Positions 1 through 14,301 of a stretch of 64,000 nucleotides of DNA are shown here, piece by piece. The DNA lies in the NCBI GenBank assembly GCA_023382975.1, contig JAHDXO010000043.1, positions 32,565-96,564 on the forward strand, written 5' to 3'. A program made the position numbers and the translations under genes. The notes beneath the pieces were generated by a model, which did not search any database, had not been told where the DNA came from, and was given only the letters and a program-made list of their open reading frames with translations. The stretch comes from Pirellulaceae bacterium. GTDB taxonomy: Bacteria > Planctomycetota > Planctomycetia > Pirellulales > Pirellulaceae. The stretch's first letter is position 1, and every line of letters starts with the position of its first letter.

Positions 1-410
1 TCCGCGTGGACGTCGAACCAGTGCGGAGCACAACAGCCGCCTTCGCCGTAGGGTGCCAGCAACGCGAGAATCGACCGTATCCCTTGGCCCAACCGGTGAC
101 CGCGGCGAAGCCCGCTGCCTGACGCGGTGCATTCGTCGCACGTGCAGGCCGCGCTGCCGTCCATGATCGCCGGGCCGCCCGAGTACATCCCGTCGCCTCC
201 GGCATAGCTGGCCGGTGAAACGAAACTGAAGCCGGCCCCGCTGGGAACCGCGGCGGGTGCCATGGCATACCCGGGCGCCACACCGTACGCCACCGGTTGC
301 GGTGCGTAGCTGAAAGTTTGCCCCATTCCCGTCTGTGCTTTCAGATCGCCACCGGCGGCAGTGAGAAGGGAAGCGACTACGGCGATCCACCGAAACCGTT
401 GCAATGTCAT
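1..410 (-). CDS. Exported protein, N-terminal part (possible BBP7-type outer-membrane beta-barrel)
   Basis: The reading frame opens at an ATG at 410 and runs off the left edge of the window, so only about 136 residues are visible. It begins with a clear signal peptide (basic MTLQRFRW, hydrophobic core IAVVASLLTAAGG, probable cleavage after LKA). A Pro/Ala/Tyr/Gly-rich linker follows, then a small Cys cluster (CTCDEC) and a GGCCAPHWFDV stretch at the edge. This layout (signal, low-complexity linker, then a WFDV-type entry into a barrel) resembles planctomycete BBP7-type outer-membrane proteins, but the diagnostic part is outside the window, so the family is inference. It is transcribed divergently from the large PVC-type gene. 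Confidence 0.6.
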   Translation of the reverse strand, partial: MTLQRFRWIAVVASLLTAAGGDLKAQTGMGQTFSYAPQPVAYGVAPGYAMAPAAVPSGAGFSFVSPASYAGGDGMYSGGPAIMDGSAACTCDECTASGSGLRRGHRLGQGIRSILALLAPYGEGGCCAPHWFDVHA

Positions 411-826
411 CGAAATCTCTCCACGGCACAAGACCTTGCCAAATGGGCTCGTCTCGCTCGATCTCCCGCGAGACACATCCGTTCAGGCAACTCTATCGGT
501 TCCGCATAACAGATACGATCAGCACTTTCGGAACGGCTGGAATATATTTCCTATGACACCCTAATTGCGGATCTTTGCTAGTTTCACTTCTAGTGGAGAG
601 TCTCGGAACGAAAGCTACGGGATTCCAGTCTTGTGCATAGATGATCCGTGGGGGTGACTCGCCGAACGTCTTCGTTTTATACTCTTGTCACGTTTTGAAG
701 TTCCAAAATCCGCCGCGAGGTCATGGCAAAACGGGACGGAGCACGAACCAACGCCACGAAAACGGGGCGAATGGTCGGTCGCGATCCGCCGGTCCCAGTA
801 TTTCCGCAGCTTTGGAGGCCCCCAAC
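411..826. other. Divergent intergenic region (416 bp)
   Basis: This gap lies between two divergent genes and should hold both promoters. I see no convincing gene. The only site I can place firmly is the GGAGG ribosome-binding site at 814-818, eight bases before the ATG at 827. Confidence 0.4.
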
Positions 827-5887
<5,061 letters not shown>

Positions 5888-5988
5888 CGCGTGAAGTCCG
5901 TTCCGCCCACGCTACTAGCGACAGCCCTTGTGCCTGCCCATAATGGACGGGATTGCGGAATCGAGTCACGAGCACAAGGATCAGTACC

Positions 5989-7317
5989 ATGCGAACCACG
6001 ATTTCACGCCGAAGCTTCCTGGGGGGCGCTGCGGCCGCGGTTGCCCTTCCCCGGATCGTTCCGGCATCCGCCTTGGGACGCGACGGCAATTTGCCGCCCA
6101 GCGAACGGATTACGATCACGATGTTCGGCGTCGGCAACCGGGGCACCAGTTCGCTGCAAGCCATGCGGCCGCTGCCGGACCACCAAGTCGTCGCGATCGC
6201 CGATTGCCGCCGCGACCGGGCGGAACTGGCGCAGCGCAACGTCCATTCGTTCTACGCCGAACGCGTCGGGCAGCAGCAGTATACCGGCTGCGAGATCTAC
6301 AACGACTTCCGCGAAGTCTTGGAACGCGATGACATCGACGTCGTCTGGGGCTGCGTCCCGGACCACTGGCACGGAGTCGTCTACAGCCGCGCGATCGAGG
6401 CCGGCAAGGATCTGTACGGCGAGAAGCCGGTGACACGCTGGATCGACCAGGGCATCCGCATCCGCGACATGGTGCGCCAGTACGGTTGCGTATTCCAGAC
6501 CGGTACGCAGCAACGCAGTTCGACTCATTTCCGCCACGCCTGCGAACTGGCCCGCAACGGCTATCTCGGCAAGGTGCATACGATTTACGTCGGGGCGCCG
6601 GGCGGGCGGACGTATCCGGTCGAGCCGCCGTGCGATCCGCCCGCGGGTTTCGACTACGATTTCTGGTCCGGTCCCGCTCCGCTGATCCCGTTCGACACGA
6701 AGCGCTGCGAGTGGCTGGCGATGTACATGATCTCGCACTACTGCGCCGGCTTCATCACCAACTGGGGCGTGCATCATCTGGACATCGCCGGCTGGGGCTG
6801 CCCCGAGGTGTTCCAGGAGCCGTTCGAGATCCAGGGCACCGGCGTGCTGCCAACCGAGGGCATGACCGACACCTGGATCTCCTGGCAGATGGACCTGGAT
6901 TGGGACAGCGGCCTGAAGATGAGTTTCACCAACACCGGCAACCCGAACCAGCAGGGCTGCAAATTCGAAGGCGACGCGGGGTGGGTCCACGCCAACCGCA
7001 GCGGCATCTGGGCCGAACCGGCTTCGTTGTTGACAGTCAAACTGAAGCCGGACGAACTGCATCTGCACGCCAGCCCCGAACATTCGAATCCGTACACGGC
7101 GCACACGGCGGACTTCTTCCGCAGCATCCGCACGCGGCAGGATCCGGTGGCGCCGGTCGAGGACGGTCACGCTGCCAGCGCCTTGGGCAACGTGTCCGAC
7201 ATCTCGCTGCGTCTGGACCGGCGACTGCGGTGGGATCCGCGGATCGACCGCTTCGTCGGCGACGACGACGCCAACCAAATGCTCGGCCGCGCGGCGCGAA
7301 GCCCGTGGACCATGTAG
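5989..7317 (+). CDS. Tat-exported Gfo/Idh/MocA family oxidoreductase
   Basis: A 442-residue NAD(P)-dependent sugar oxidoreductase homologue. The ATG at 5989 is preceded by AAGGA and starts a twin-arginine signal (SRRSFLGGAAAAVALP), so the protein is probably exported folded with its cofactor. A Rossmann glycine motif (FGVGNRG) lies near residue 45, and the family EKPV motif (GEKPVTR) near residue 145. The C-terminal half is the usual Gfo/Idh alpha/beta domain. It lies about 100 bp downstream of the large PVC-type gene on the same strand, so co-transcription and a shared role in sugar oxidation are plausible but not shown. Substrate unknown. Confidence 0.9.
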   Translation: MRTTISRRSFLGGAAAAVALPRIVPASALGRDGNLPPSERITITMFGVGNRGTSSLQAMRPLPDHQVVAIADCRRDRAELAQRNVHSFYAERVGQQQYTGCEIYNDFREVLERDDIDVVWGCVPDHWHGVVYSRAIEAGKDLYGEKPVTRWIDQGIRIRDMVRQYGCVFQTGTQQRSSTHFRHACELARNGYLGKVHTIYVGAPGGRTYPVEPPCDPPAGFDYDFWSGPAPLIPFDTKRCEWLAMYMISHYCAGFITNWGVHHLDIAGWGCPEVFQEPFEIQGTGVLPTEGMTDTWISWQMDLDWDSGLKMSFTNTGNPNQQGCKFEGDAGWVHANRSGIWAEPASLLTVKLKPDELHLHASPEHSNPYTAHTADFFRSIRTRQDPVAPVEDGHAASALGNVSDISLRLDRRLRWDPRIDRFVGDDDANQMLGRAARSPWTM

Positions 7318-7335
7318 GTCCGCGCTGGTTTGCAC

Positions 7336-7485
7336 GCTGGAGTTCACGCTTCAGCGTGTTGGCGCTGGAGTTCACGCTTCAGCGTGTTGGCCCTGGAGTG
7401 TGCCCTTCAACAAAATCGGAGAACGAAAGAACACGCTGAAGCGTGAACTCCAACAAGCGCGACGATACATGCTGAAGCGTGACCC
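7336..7485. repeat. REP-like cluster, ACGCT-TC-AGCGT family
   Basis: Two perfect 27-bp direct copies (7336-7362 and 7364-7390) have the centre ACGCTTCAGCGT, a 5-bp palindrome around TC. An inverted copy lies at about 7430-7454 and a partial inverted copy at about 7469-7484. The cluster sits between the Gfo/Idh and HEAT genes and can form long hairpins. It is typical of bacterial REP/BIME-type intergenic elements. Confidence 0.8.
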
Positions 7486-7555
7486 GCAGCGAATGCGACG
7501 CGACTTTCCCCTGACACCCGCCCACCACCCCGACCGGAAGCAAGGAATCGGTTCC

Positions 7556-9607
7556 ATGAATTCAGCTACACGCAGAATGTTCTTCTCGCTATGGATTTCC
7601 CTGGTCACCGTCACGCAATTGGCGGCGGCCGAAGTGCCGATCGACGAGGCCTGGCAGACGATGCCCAAGTACCAGTACGGGGACGATCTGGGCCCGCTGT
7701 TGACGATCGACCACGAGGTGATTCGCGCGATGGGTTCGCCCGAGTCGCGCGCGGCGTGCGCCGCGCGCCTGGCCTCGCTGCTCGAAGCGCCCGCCACGAC
7801 ACCGGCCGCCAAGCAGTACATCTGCCTGCAATTGCGGCAAGTCGGCACGGCGGCGGAAGTGCCGCTGTTGGCACGCTTGCTGAACGAGCCCGATTCGTCC
7901 GAGATGGCTCGCCATTCGCTCGAATCGATCGCGGGCGAGGAGTCGCTACAGGCGCTGCGCGATGCATTGGGGAAACTGGAGGGCACGCAGTTGGCCGGAG
8001 TGGTCCAGTCCCTGGCCGCTCGCCGCGATGAAGGATCGGTCCCGGTGCTGATCGAGTTGGCCGGATCGTCCGATCTGGTCGTGGCCGCTTCGGCCGTGCG
8101 CGCTCTTGGCAGCATTGCGGGCCCGGCGGCGACTCAGAAGCTGCGAAGCATGGCGACTGCGACCGAGGGGGCAGCGGCCCGCGACGTGTCCGTCGCGCTG
8201 CTCGCCTGCGCCGCCCGGCTCGCCGAAGCGGGGCAGGTCGAACCGGCTCGCGAGATCTACGACTTATTAAGCGGTTCGAAGCAGTCCGCGGGGATTCGCC
8301 GCGCGTCGCTGACCGCCCTGCTCGCGCTGGAAGGCGACCGATTGCCAATCGCGGTCCTCGAGTGGTTCGGGTCGGAGGACGGCGTGCGGCGTCAGGTGGC
8401 CGCGGCCCAACTCACCATCCTCACAGACCAACAGCTCGAACAATTGGCGACTCGAAACGAAGAACTTCCCGAAACGGCTCGGGTCGCGCTACTGGAATTG
8501 CTCGCCATGCGCAGTGGTGCCCAAGCATTGCCATTGGTGCTGAAGGCGGCGGCCAGCGACCAGCCGCAGTTGCAGCGTGCCGCCATCCGTTGCCTCGGCC
8601 TGATCGCCGACGCCGGGACCATCCCCATGCTGATCGACAAGCTGGCGGCGGGGGACGAATTGGGTCCGTTGGCTGCCCAGGCCCTGACGGCGATGCCGCG
8701 GGCCCAGGTGGGGCCGGTCTTGCTTCAAGCGCTGAACGATCGCCCGGCGCTGCGGCCGGCCATCGTCGACATTCTGAAAAAGATGGTGTACTACGAAGCC
8801 ATCGATCCGTTGGTCGCGATTGCCGCCAGCGACGACCCCGCCGTGTACGACGTCGCCCTGGACGGACTGCGCGGTATCGCCGATCCCGATCCGACCGACG
8901 TTCCCCGGCTGCTGAAACTGCTGGAGCGTTCGACACCGGGTCTGCACCGGGACGAAGTTGAAAAGACGCTGCTGATCGTCTGCGAAAAACAACCGGCCGG
9001 AGCCGACCGGGCCGGGCCGGTGTTGAAAGCATTGAGCGGCGTGGACTTGGCCCGTTCCTCGCTCCATCTGCCCTTGCTTGGCCGTTTGGGCGGACCGCAA
9101 TCCCTGAAGATCATCGACGCGGCACTGACCAGCGACGATGCCAGCGTGCGCGAAGCTGCCGTGCGAGGCATCTGCAACTGGCCGGACGCTTCGGTGGCCG
9201 AACGGCTGATCGCGTTGGCCGGCGACTCGAAGAACAGCGCTTACCAACAGCGGGCCCTGCGTGCCTACGTCCGCGTGATCACTCTGCCGAACGACCGGGG
9301 CGACGATCAAACGCTCCGGTTGCTGCAATCGGCCATGCAATTGGCCGGCAAGGCCGAGGATCGCCAATTGATTTTGACACGCGCCTCGACCATCCGCACG
9401 ATGGACGCCGTCGACTGGATCGCCGGCTACCTGGACCAACCGGAACTCGCCCAAACCGCCTGCGAATCGCTCGTCGAGTTGGCGCACCACCGCTTCCTGC
9501 GCCAACCGAACATGGACCGCTTCAAGCCGCTCTTGCAGCGAGTCAGCCAGATCAGCCAGAATCCCGACGTCGTAGACCGAGCCAAACGCTATCAATTGGG
9601 CCTGTAA
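7556..9607 (+). CDS. Secreted HEAT-repeat protein
   Basis: A 683-residue protein made almost entirely of HEAT/PBS-lyase-like helical repeats; recurrent patterns include AAVRALGSIAG, AAIRCLGLIAD and AAVRGICNWPD at intervals of roughly 30-40 residues. I choose the ATG at 7556: it has AAGGA just upstream and a signal peptide (MFFSLWISLVTVTQLAAA). An upstream in-frame ATG at 7400 would place coding sequence inside the REP cluster. HEAT solenoids are protein-interaction scaffolds, and no catalytic motif is visible. The partner is unknown. Confidence 0.85.
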   Translation: MNSATRRMFFSLWISLVTVTQLAAAEVPIDEAWQTMPKYQYGDDLGPLLTIDHEVIRAMGSPESRAACAARLASLLEAPATTPAAKQYICLQLRQVGTAAEVPLLARLLNEPDSSEMARHSLESIAGEESLQALRDALGKLEGTQLAGVVQSLAARRDEGSVPVLIELAGSSDLVVAASAVRALGSIAGPAATQKLRSMATATEGAAARDVSVALLACAARLAEAGQVEPAREIYDLLSGSKQSAGIRRASLTALLALEGDRLPIAVLEWFGSEDGVRRQVAAAQLTILTDQQLEQLATRNEELPETARVALLELLAMRSGAQALPLVLKAAASDQPQLQRAAIRCLGLIADAGTIPMLIDKLAAGDELGPLAAQALTAMPRAQVGPVLLQALNDRPALRPAIVDILKKMVYYEAIDPLVAIAASDDPAVYDVALDGLRGIADPDPTDVPRLLKLLERSTPGLHRDEVEKTLLIVCEKQPAGADRAGPVLKALSGVDLARSSLHLPLLGRLGGPQSLKIIDAALTSDDASVREAAVRGICNWPDASVAERLIALAGDSKNSAYQQRALRAYVRVITLPNDRGDDQTLRLLQSAMQLAGKAEDRQLILTRASTIRTMDAVDWIAGYLDQPELAQTACESLVELAHHRFLRQPNMDRFKPLLQRVSQISQNPDVVDRAKRYQLGL

Positions 9608-9637
9608 CGCCAACCAAGATCTTCGCCCCAACACGTC

Positions 9638-9658
9638 GTTCAGCGCCCGTAAGCCACC
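9638..9658 (+). repeat. Direct repeat, left of toxin-antitoxin cassette
   Basis: A 21-bp sequence beginning GTTCAGCGCCCGT recurs at 10842-10862 with two differences (AA against GG). The two copies bracket the UPF0175/PIN gene pair. Confidence 0.5.
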
Positions 9659-9827
9659 ATACGCTGTGGCCAGCGAGCACCCTGGACCGGACTGTCCGAA
9701 GAGGATATCATTGCAGCGCCGGCGCACGGTCGGCGTCGGCGGCGAGAGCCACGAACGGACGAACATGCGATGGGCGGTCCATCAACGCCTCGCGCAGGTG
9801 CTGTGCGGACCGCCTGGGAGGTGACCC

Positions 9828-10094
9828 ATGGCCATAACGATTGAACTCCCCTGCGCCATCGAAGAGAAGCTTCGCTCCGACAAAGGCGACATTGCCGCGG
9901 CTGGCAAGGAGGCGCTGCTGATCGAACTTTACCGAGAAGGCAGGATTTCGCACGGCGAGCTGGCCGACGGTCTTGGTCTATCGCGGAGCCAAGCGGACGA
10001 AGTGCTGCGGCGCCGGAGGGTTACGGAGGATCTGCTGACGAGCGCGGAATTGGCTGAGCAAGTCGCGGGTCTGCGAAAGCTGCTGGGCCCATGA
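9828..10094 (+). CDS. UPF0175-family antitoxin
   Basis: An 88-residue protein with the UPF0175 pattern: an N-terminal beta strand (MAITIELP), then a helix-turn-helix region (LYREGRISHGELADGLGLS) that probably binds operator DNA. Members are commonly the first gene of a pair with a DUF3368 PIN toxin, as here. Its stop overlaps the next start by four bases (ATGA), indicating translational coupling. Function is inferred from family and context. Confidence 0.85.
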   Translation: MAITIELPCAIEEKLRSDKGDIAAAGKEALLIELYREGRISHGELADGLGLSRSQADEVLRRRRVTEDLLTSAELAEQVAGLRKLLGP

Positions 10095-10606
10095 TCGTCG
10101 TCTCCGACACGTCGCCGCTCAACTACCTTGTGTTGATCCAACACGCCGAAGTCCTGCCGTCGCTCTTCGGACAAGTCATCGCCCCACCGGCCGTGATGGC
10201 TGAATTGCAACATCCCGGCGCGCCAACGATCGTGCGGGCCTGGGCGGCAGGCCCGCCGGCTTGGCTGGAGATTCGAGCACCTGCCAGGATTGATCCAAGC
10301 CTTGGCCTGGGCACCGGCGAGACGCACGCCATCAGTCTGGCTCAGGAGCTTCATGCGGATGCGGTGCTCATTGACGAGCGTCGCGCGCTGACGGTAGCCA
10401 GGAAGGCGGGCCTGCTTGTGACGGGTACTCTGGGTGTTCTCGAAATCGCCGCGGAGCGGGGCCTGCTTGACCTCGTTTCCGCACTCGCTGCCCTCAGGCA
10501 AACCACGTTTCGAGTTTCCGCTCAGATTCTGGACGACCTTCTGCGACGCGACGCCGACCGTCAGCGCCAACTCTTGGACAATTTGGACGGCGGCGACCGC
10601 AAGTAG
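10091..10606 (+). CDS. PIN-domain toxin, DUF3368 type
   Basis: A 171-residue putative ribonuclease of the PIN fold. The acidic metal-binding positions expected for PIN nucleases are visible: Asp6 (VVSDTSPLNYL), Glu77 (GTGETHAI) and Asp95 (VLIDERRA). It overlaps the UPF0175 antitoxin gene by four bases. Targets of DUF3368 proteins are mostly unknown. The extended C-terminus (about 135-171) is basic and helical. Confidence 0.85.
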   Translation: MIVVSDTSPLNYLVLIQHAEVLPSLFGQVIAPPAVMAELQHPGAPTIVRAWAAGPPAWLEIRAPARIDPSLGLGTGETHAISLAQELHADAVLIDERRALTVARKAGLLVTGTLGVLEIAAERGLLDLVSALAALRQTTFRVSAQILDDLLRRDADRQRQLLDNLDGGDRK

Positions 10607-11252
10607 CCAATCCTTCGGATGATAGCCGCCTGCGATGTTCCGTCATCCATTGCAGGAATGCCCACCGGTTTCGCGACGATTCCGCGAACATCGTGACTCT
10701 CCGCCAATGAAATCGCCGCTTGGCCGAGTCTATTGCAGAGAAACTGCGTCGAATCTCACCAGTACCGACGACCACGCCCCCCAGCCATATTCCTACTCGC
10801 AAGTCGCTTGCGGGCGTTGAATGCAAGCCGCGCACCCCCATGTTCAGCGCCCGTGGGCCACCCAGCCGAAGTTGCGGCCGGTCTACCGACCGAGCCGCAA
10901 TAGTCGACCGTTGCTGTCCAGGGACGCATGAGAGCTGCGGTCGAAGGGTCCGACCTGCCAGTCGCCAGACAGGCGGGTTCAGAGCCCCGCGCCGAGTAGT
11001 GGCGTTCCTCGCCATCGAGCACGACGAGCAGGCTTGCCAATCACCAGCGACACTCCCATCCTCCAATACGCGCAACCATCCAAAGCCGGCCGACTGCTGA
11101 GCACGCGACACGCCACTCGGCAACGCAGGGACACAGCATTCGGCTAATTTTGAATCCGTCGCACGCCAAAAACGCCGGTTTCTCGGTGAGCCCCACGTTT
11201 GAAGGACACTTGAACTATTTCGCTCGCTCGGGTGAAATTACGGCATCATCCC
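10607..11252. other. Intergenic region without a supported gene (about 645 bp)
   Basis: Open frames on both strands here lack ribosome-binding sites and any recognisable protein pattern. I see no tRNA fold or insertion-sequence ends. The only structured item is the second copy of the GTTCAGCGCCCGT repeat at 10842-10862. It may be decayed DNA of a small gene island. Confidence 0.4.
10842..10862 (+). repeat. Direct repeat, right of toxin-antitoxin cassette
   Basis: A copy of the sequence at 9638-9658, matching 19 of 21 positions. See that entry. Confidence 0.5.
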
Positions 11253-14091
11253 TCAGGATCGCGATTTAGTCAGGTTCCGCGGGCGTCGAAGCGTGAGGAC
11301 AACTGTCTTGAGCGGGGCCTTGGCATAGGTCCCGATCTGGATTCCGAATCGCGGCATCAGTTCACGCCCCCTTCCAACTAACTCCAGCGGGTCGATGCCC
11401 CAATTCTGAGCCACCGCTTCCACGGCGAGCAGCGGCAACGTCCAAGGGAACGGCTGGCCGTCAAGCGTATGGAACGTGGGGAGCACCTCGCCACCCCATC
11501 GAGGCCACCCTTCCCGGTCGTCGGCATGCAAGCTCGTCTTGATGACAGGGGCAACGATGATCCCGGGGCGGAGCAGGAGCTGCTCGGAGCGGGCAGCATC
11601 GTCGAAGGAGACCCTCTGTATATTGCCGTTCGGCAGCGTCCAGTCGAACTTCTCCGGCAGGACGATCGATACAGTTGCGGGCAGCTCAGCGTCCGCCATC
11701 CCATCGAAGTGCAAAACGTTCCTGTGGAACAGGAAGCACGGGATCTTCTTGGGGCGGACCTCAAATTCGAGGAAGAGGCTGGCGTACCACGATCCCTGCC
11801 CGAAGTCGGTACAGGCTTCGGCCAGCCGGCCCTCGGCACGCTGGAGCCATTCGCGTAAGGTCTTGGCGTCCAGCCAGGGGCGGCCAGAGGTCCGCGTCAG
11901 GTTCGGCGAGTGGCCGATCAGTATGCCCGGAAAGCACCGCAACCACGACCCGGTGGCAAAACCTCCGATGGTGATTGCGGCCTTGGGGGCCAGCGCACGT
12001 GACACCGCGAGGCGTGCGACTGGCCGGTCCCCCATCCGTAGCACCGCATCCGAGTCCGCGAGGATGCCCATGCCGGGAAAGGACTGGACTCCCATGCGCT
12101 CGAGCAACTGTTCGAACGGGATCGTGACCCAGTCGTTGGCTTCAATGACGGAGCGGTAGACCGCCTCCCGGCCGGGTTCCACGATCCGTGACCTCACGGT
12201 CACATCGAGTGTCGGTGTAGTTCCGGTGATCAGCCGAGACAGGAGTTCATCCAAGGCATGGACGCGATTAGACGACGAGGAGCCCCTCTCGAACATACTC
12301 GCGATAACGGCCATGATCCACTGACTGCTGTGCAGTCGGGACAGGAGCCCCTGCGATTCGCTCGGATGCCTGCGGAGCCAGATGCGTACCCGCGTCCCTG
12401 GTTTGGGGAACCACTCCTCGGGCTTGGCCGGCCGGATCAGGGCGTTTGTCGAGTTCGGGTCCCGGAATTCTAAGGCGAGAATCTGGCTCTCGTCGACCCC
12501 GAACCGCGGCGCGGCGCGGGACACGACTCGGATCCGATCACCCAGCATGAAAGCCGAAAAGAAGCCGATCCCGAACTTCCCCGTCGGCTCGAACCCGCGC
12601 GAAAGCAGGCCCGGGTGTTCCTCGCGCGCGAGCCACGTCTCCCAGTAGCTCGTGCCGAATTCGAGCAATGGGCCGCTCAGCAGCGCCTCGGACATGCCGA
12701 CTCCGTCGTCCGCCACCTCCAACCAATAGGCATCGTCGATATCGCGACCCAGCGGTGACCGTGATCGTACCCCAGTCCGGTGGGAGTTCCGCCTCCAGGA
12801 CCCTCCGAGCCCGAATCGCGTCTGCGGCGTTGGCCAGCAACTCCCGCAGGGCCACGCCTGGGTCGTTCCCGTACAGATGCTCTCCGCCGAACTTCTTGAT
12901 CACCCCCAGAGCGTCCTTGATGCCAATCCTTGCGCGGCGCGGGGTCCACCCCTCGACCTCGACGGTACGGAGGACGACCTCGGGCGAATCGTGACCGACG
13001 ACGCCGTGGGCGGCGAAGCGGAATTCTGGACGGCAGCGACTCAGGATCTCGTCCGCCGCCGCTAGCTCGTTGTGGATCATTCGCAGGGCGTCCAGGCAAA
13101 GCCACCACGACTCGGCGTCCTCGACCCGGAAGGGTTTCGCGCTGTGGTAGACGAGATAACCGCTCTGGACCACTGGTCGCTTCAGCTTGTTCTGGAAGTT
13201 CCAGTGCAGGTAAGACGTTCCCGTTGGCCGCCGGATGGCCAGCGCGAATGTCGGGGCCCGACGGGAGTCGATCTGCGCGGCATCGGCGAGCCGCAGCAAC
13301 AAGGCAACCTTCAGGACATCGACCTTCCAGTCTGGGTATCCGCTCGGCGCCGGATGGACTTGGCCGGCGAATTCGTCCTCGACCTTGGCCGCCGGCCAGT
13401 GGTGGCTGTGTGCGATCCTCCCGATCAGGTGCCCCAACTCCTCGCGAAGTCTCTGGTTATCGAGCAGGTAGATCGGCTCCACTTGGCCTGCGGCGGCCTG
13501 CGTCCTGTTTAACGGTTCCGTCGCGAGGGACACCGCCTGCGCGGCGTGGATCTCGCGGAGCCGCTGAAGCAGGGGCTCGGGCAAGGATCGCGGCGGCTGG
13601 CGGAGTTCCTCGGGGCTCGGGGCACGATCCAGGTTGCGTCGGAAATGGGCGTGGACCAGATCATCCCACTCAGGGCCTCTCAAGCCGTCAGACCCGTTGG
13701 GGAAGGCCGCGACTGAGTTGGCTAGGTCGTGCAGCAGCACTGCACCACCAAAAACGAATGCTTCGAGTGGGTTGAACGGGACACCCTTGGCTAAGGTCGA
13801 AGAGATATCCCAAAGGGCATCAAGGTGCTTGACCGAATGGTCCGTGAGGCTCGGTACGTCGGCTTCGATCTGCGCCGCAAGGATCTCCGCGCGTGCGCGG
13901 AAATTGCGATACGCGGTTCTTAGCTCCTCAATAGCCGAACGTTCCGAATTCGAGCCGGCGTCAAGCCCGAGGCTGCGATTCCAGAGGTCCGTTTCATTCC
14001 AGTGCATGGCGTACCCCAAAACCTTGGAAAGGACTAGCGACGCCGTCCCGAGCCCATGAATTACGCTTGATGGGCTTCGACTGTGCCTCAT
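11253..14091 (-). pseudogene. HD-domain + HSP90-like (GHKL) ATPase, frameshifted
   Basis: Two overlapping minus-strand frames are one gene broken by an indel near 12745-12752. The upstream part (from 14091, or the ATG at 14007) has an HD-type hydrolase region with HSVKHLDALW, VLLHDLANS, RIAHSHH and RLADAAQ. It then enters a GHKL ATPase with its N box (LRELLANAADAIRARR). The other frame carries the G1 box (VADDGVGMS), the G2 box (GKFGIGFFSAFMLGD) and an HSP90-like middle/C-terminal region. Reading through with one base removed gives a continuous DDAYWLEVADDG join. HD plus HSP90-like fusions are known from predicted bacterial conflict (anti-phage) systems. No slippery heptamer is evident, so decay or a sequence error is likelier than programmed frameshifting. 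It follows the toxin-antitoxin pair. Confidence 0.75.
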
Positions 14092-14301
14092 AAACTCATG
14101 ATCTGCAAGTCCCCATTGGACTCGCCCATTCAGGCCGAGTCAACAGCAGAATGGACATCGGTATCGTGCACCGTCACGGCGTAGGGGGCGGTGAGCGAGG
14201 TGTGCTGGGCTTGACTGCGAACGTGCTTGGCTCGTTGGCGGCGAGATTTGGTCGGGGTGCGGTACGCCGAAGGGCTCGATACCGTTCCTTCCAGCGATGG
14301 C

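Noticed and set aside
7336..7485. CRISPR-like reading of the repeated units
   Set aside because: Only two direct copies with a one-base gap plus inverted copies; there are no spacers and no cas genes.
10494..11123. 209-codon minus-strand frame downstream of the PIN gene
   Set aside because: No start signal, overlaps the PIN gene 3' end, and composition is unlike a real protein.
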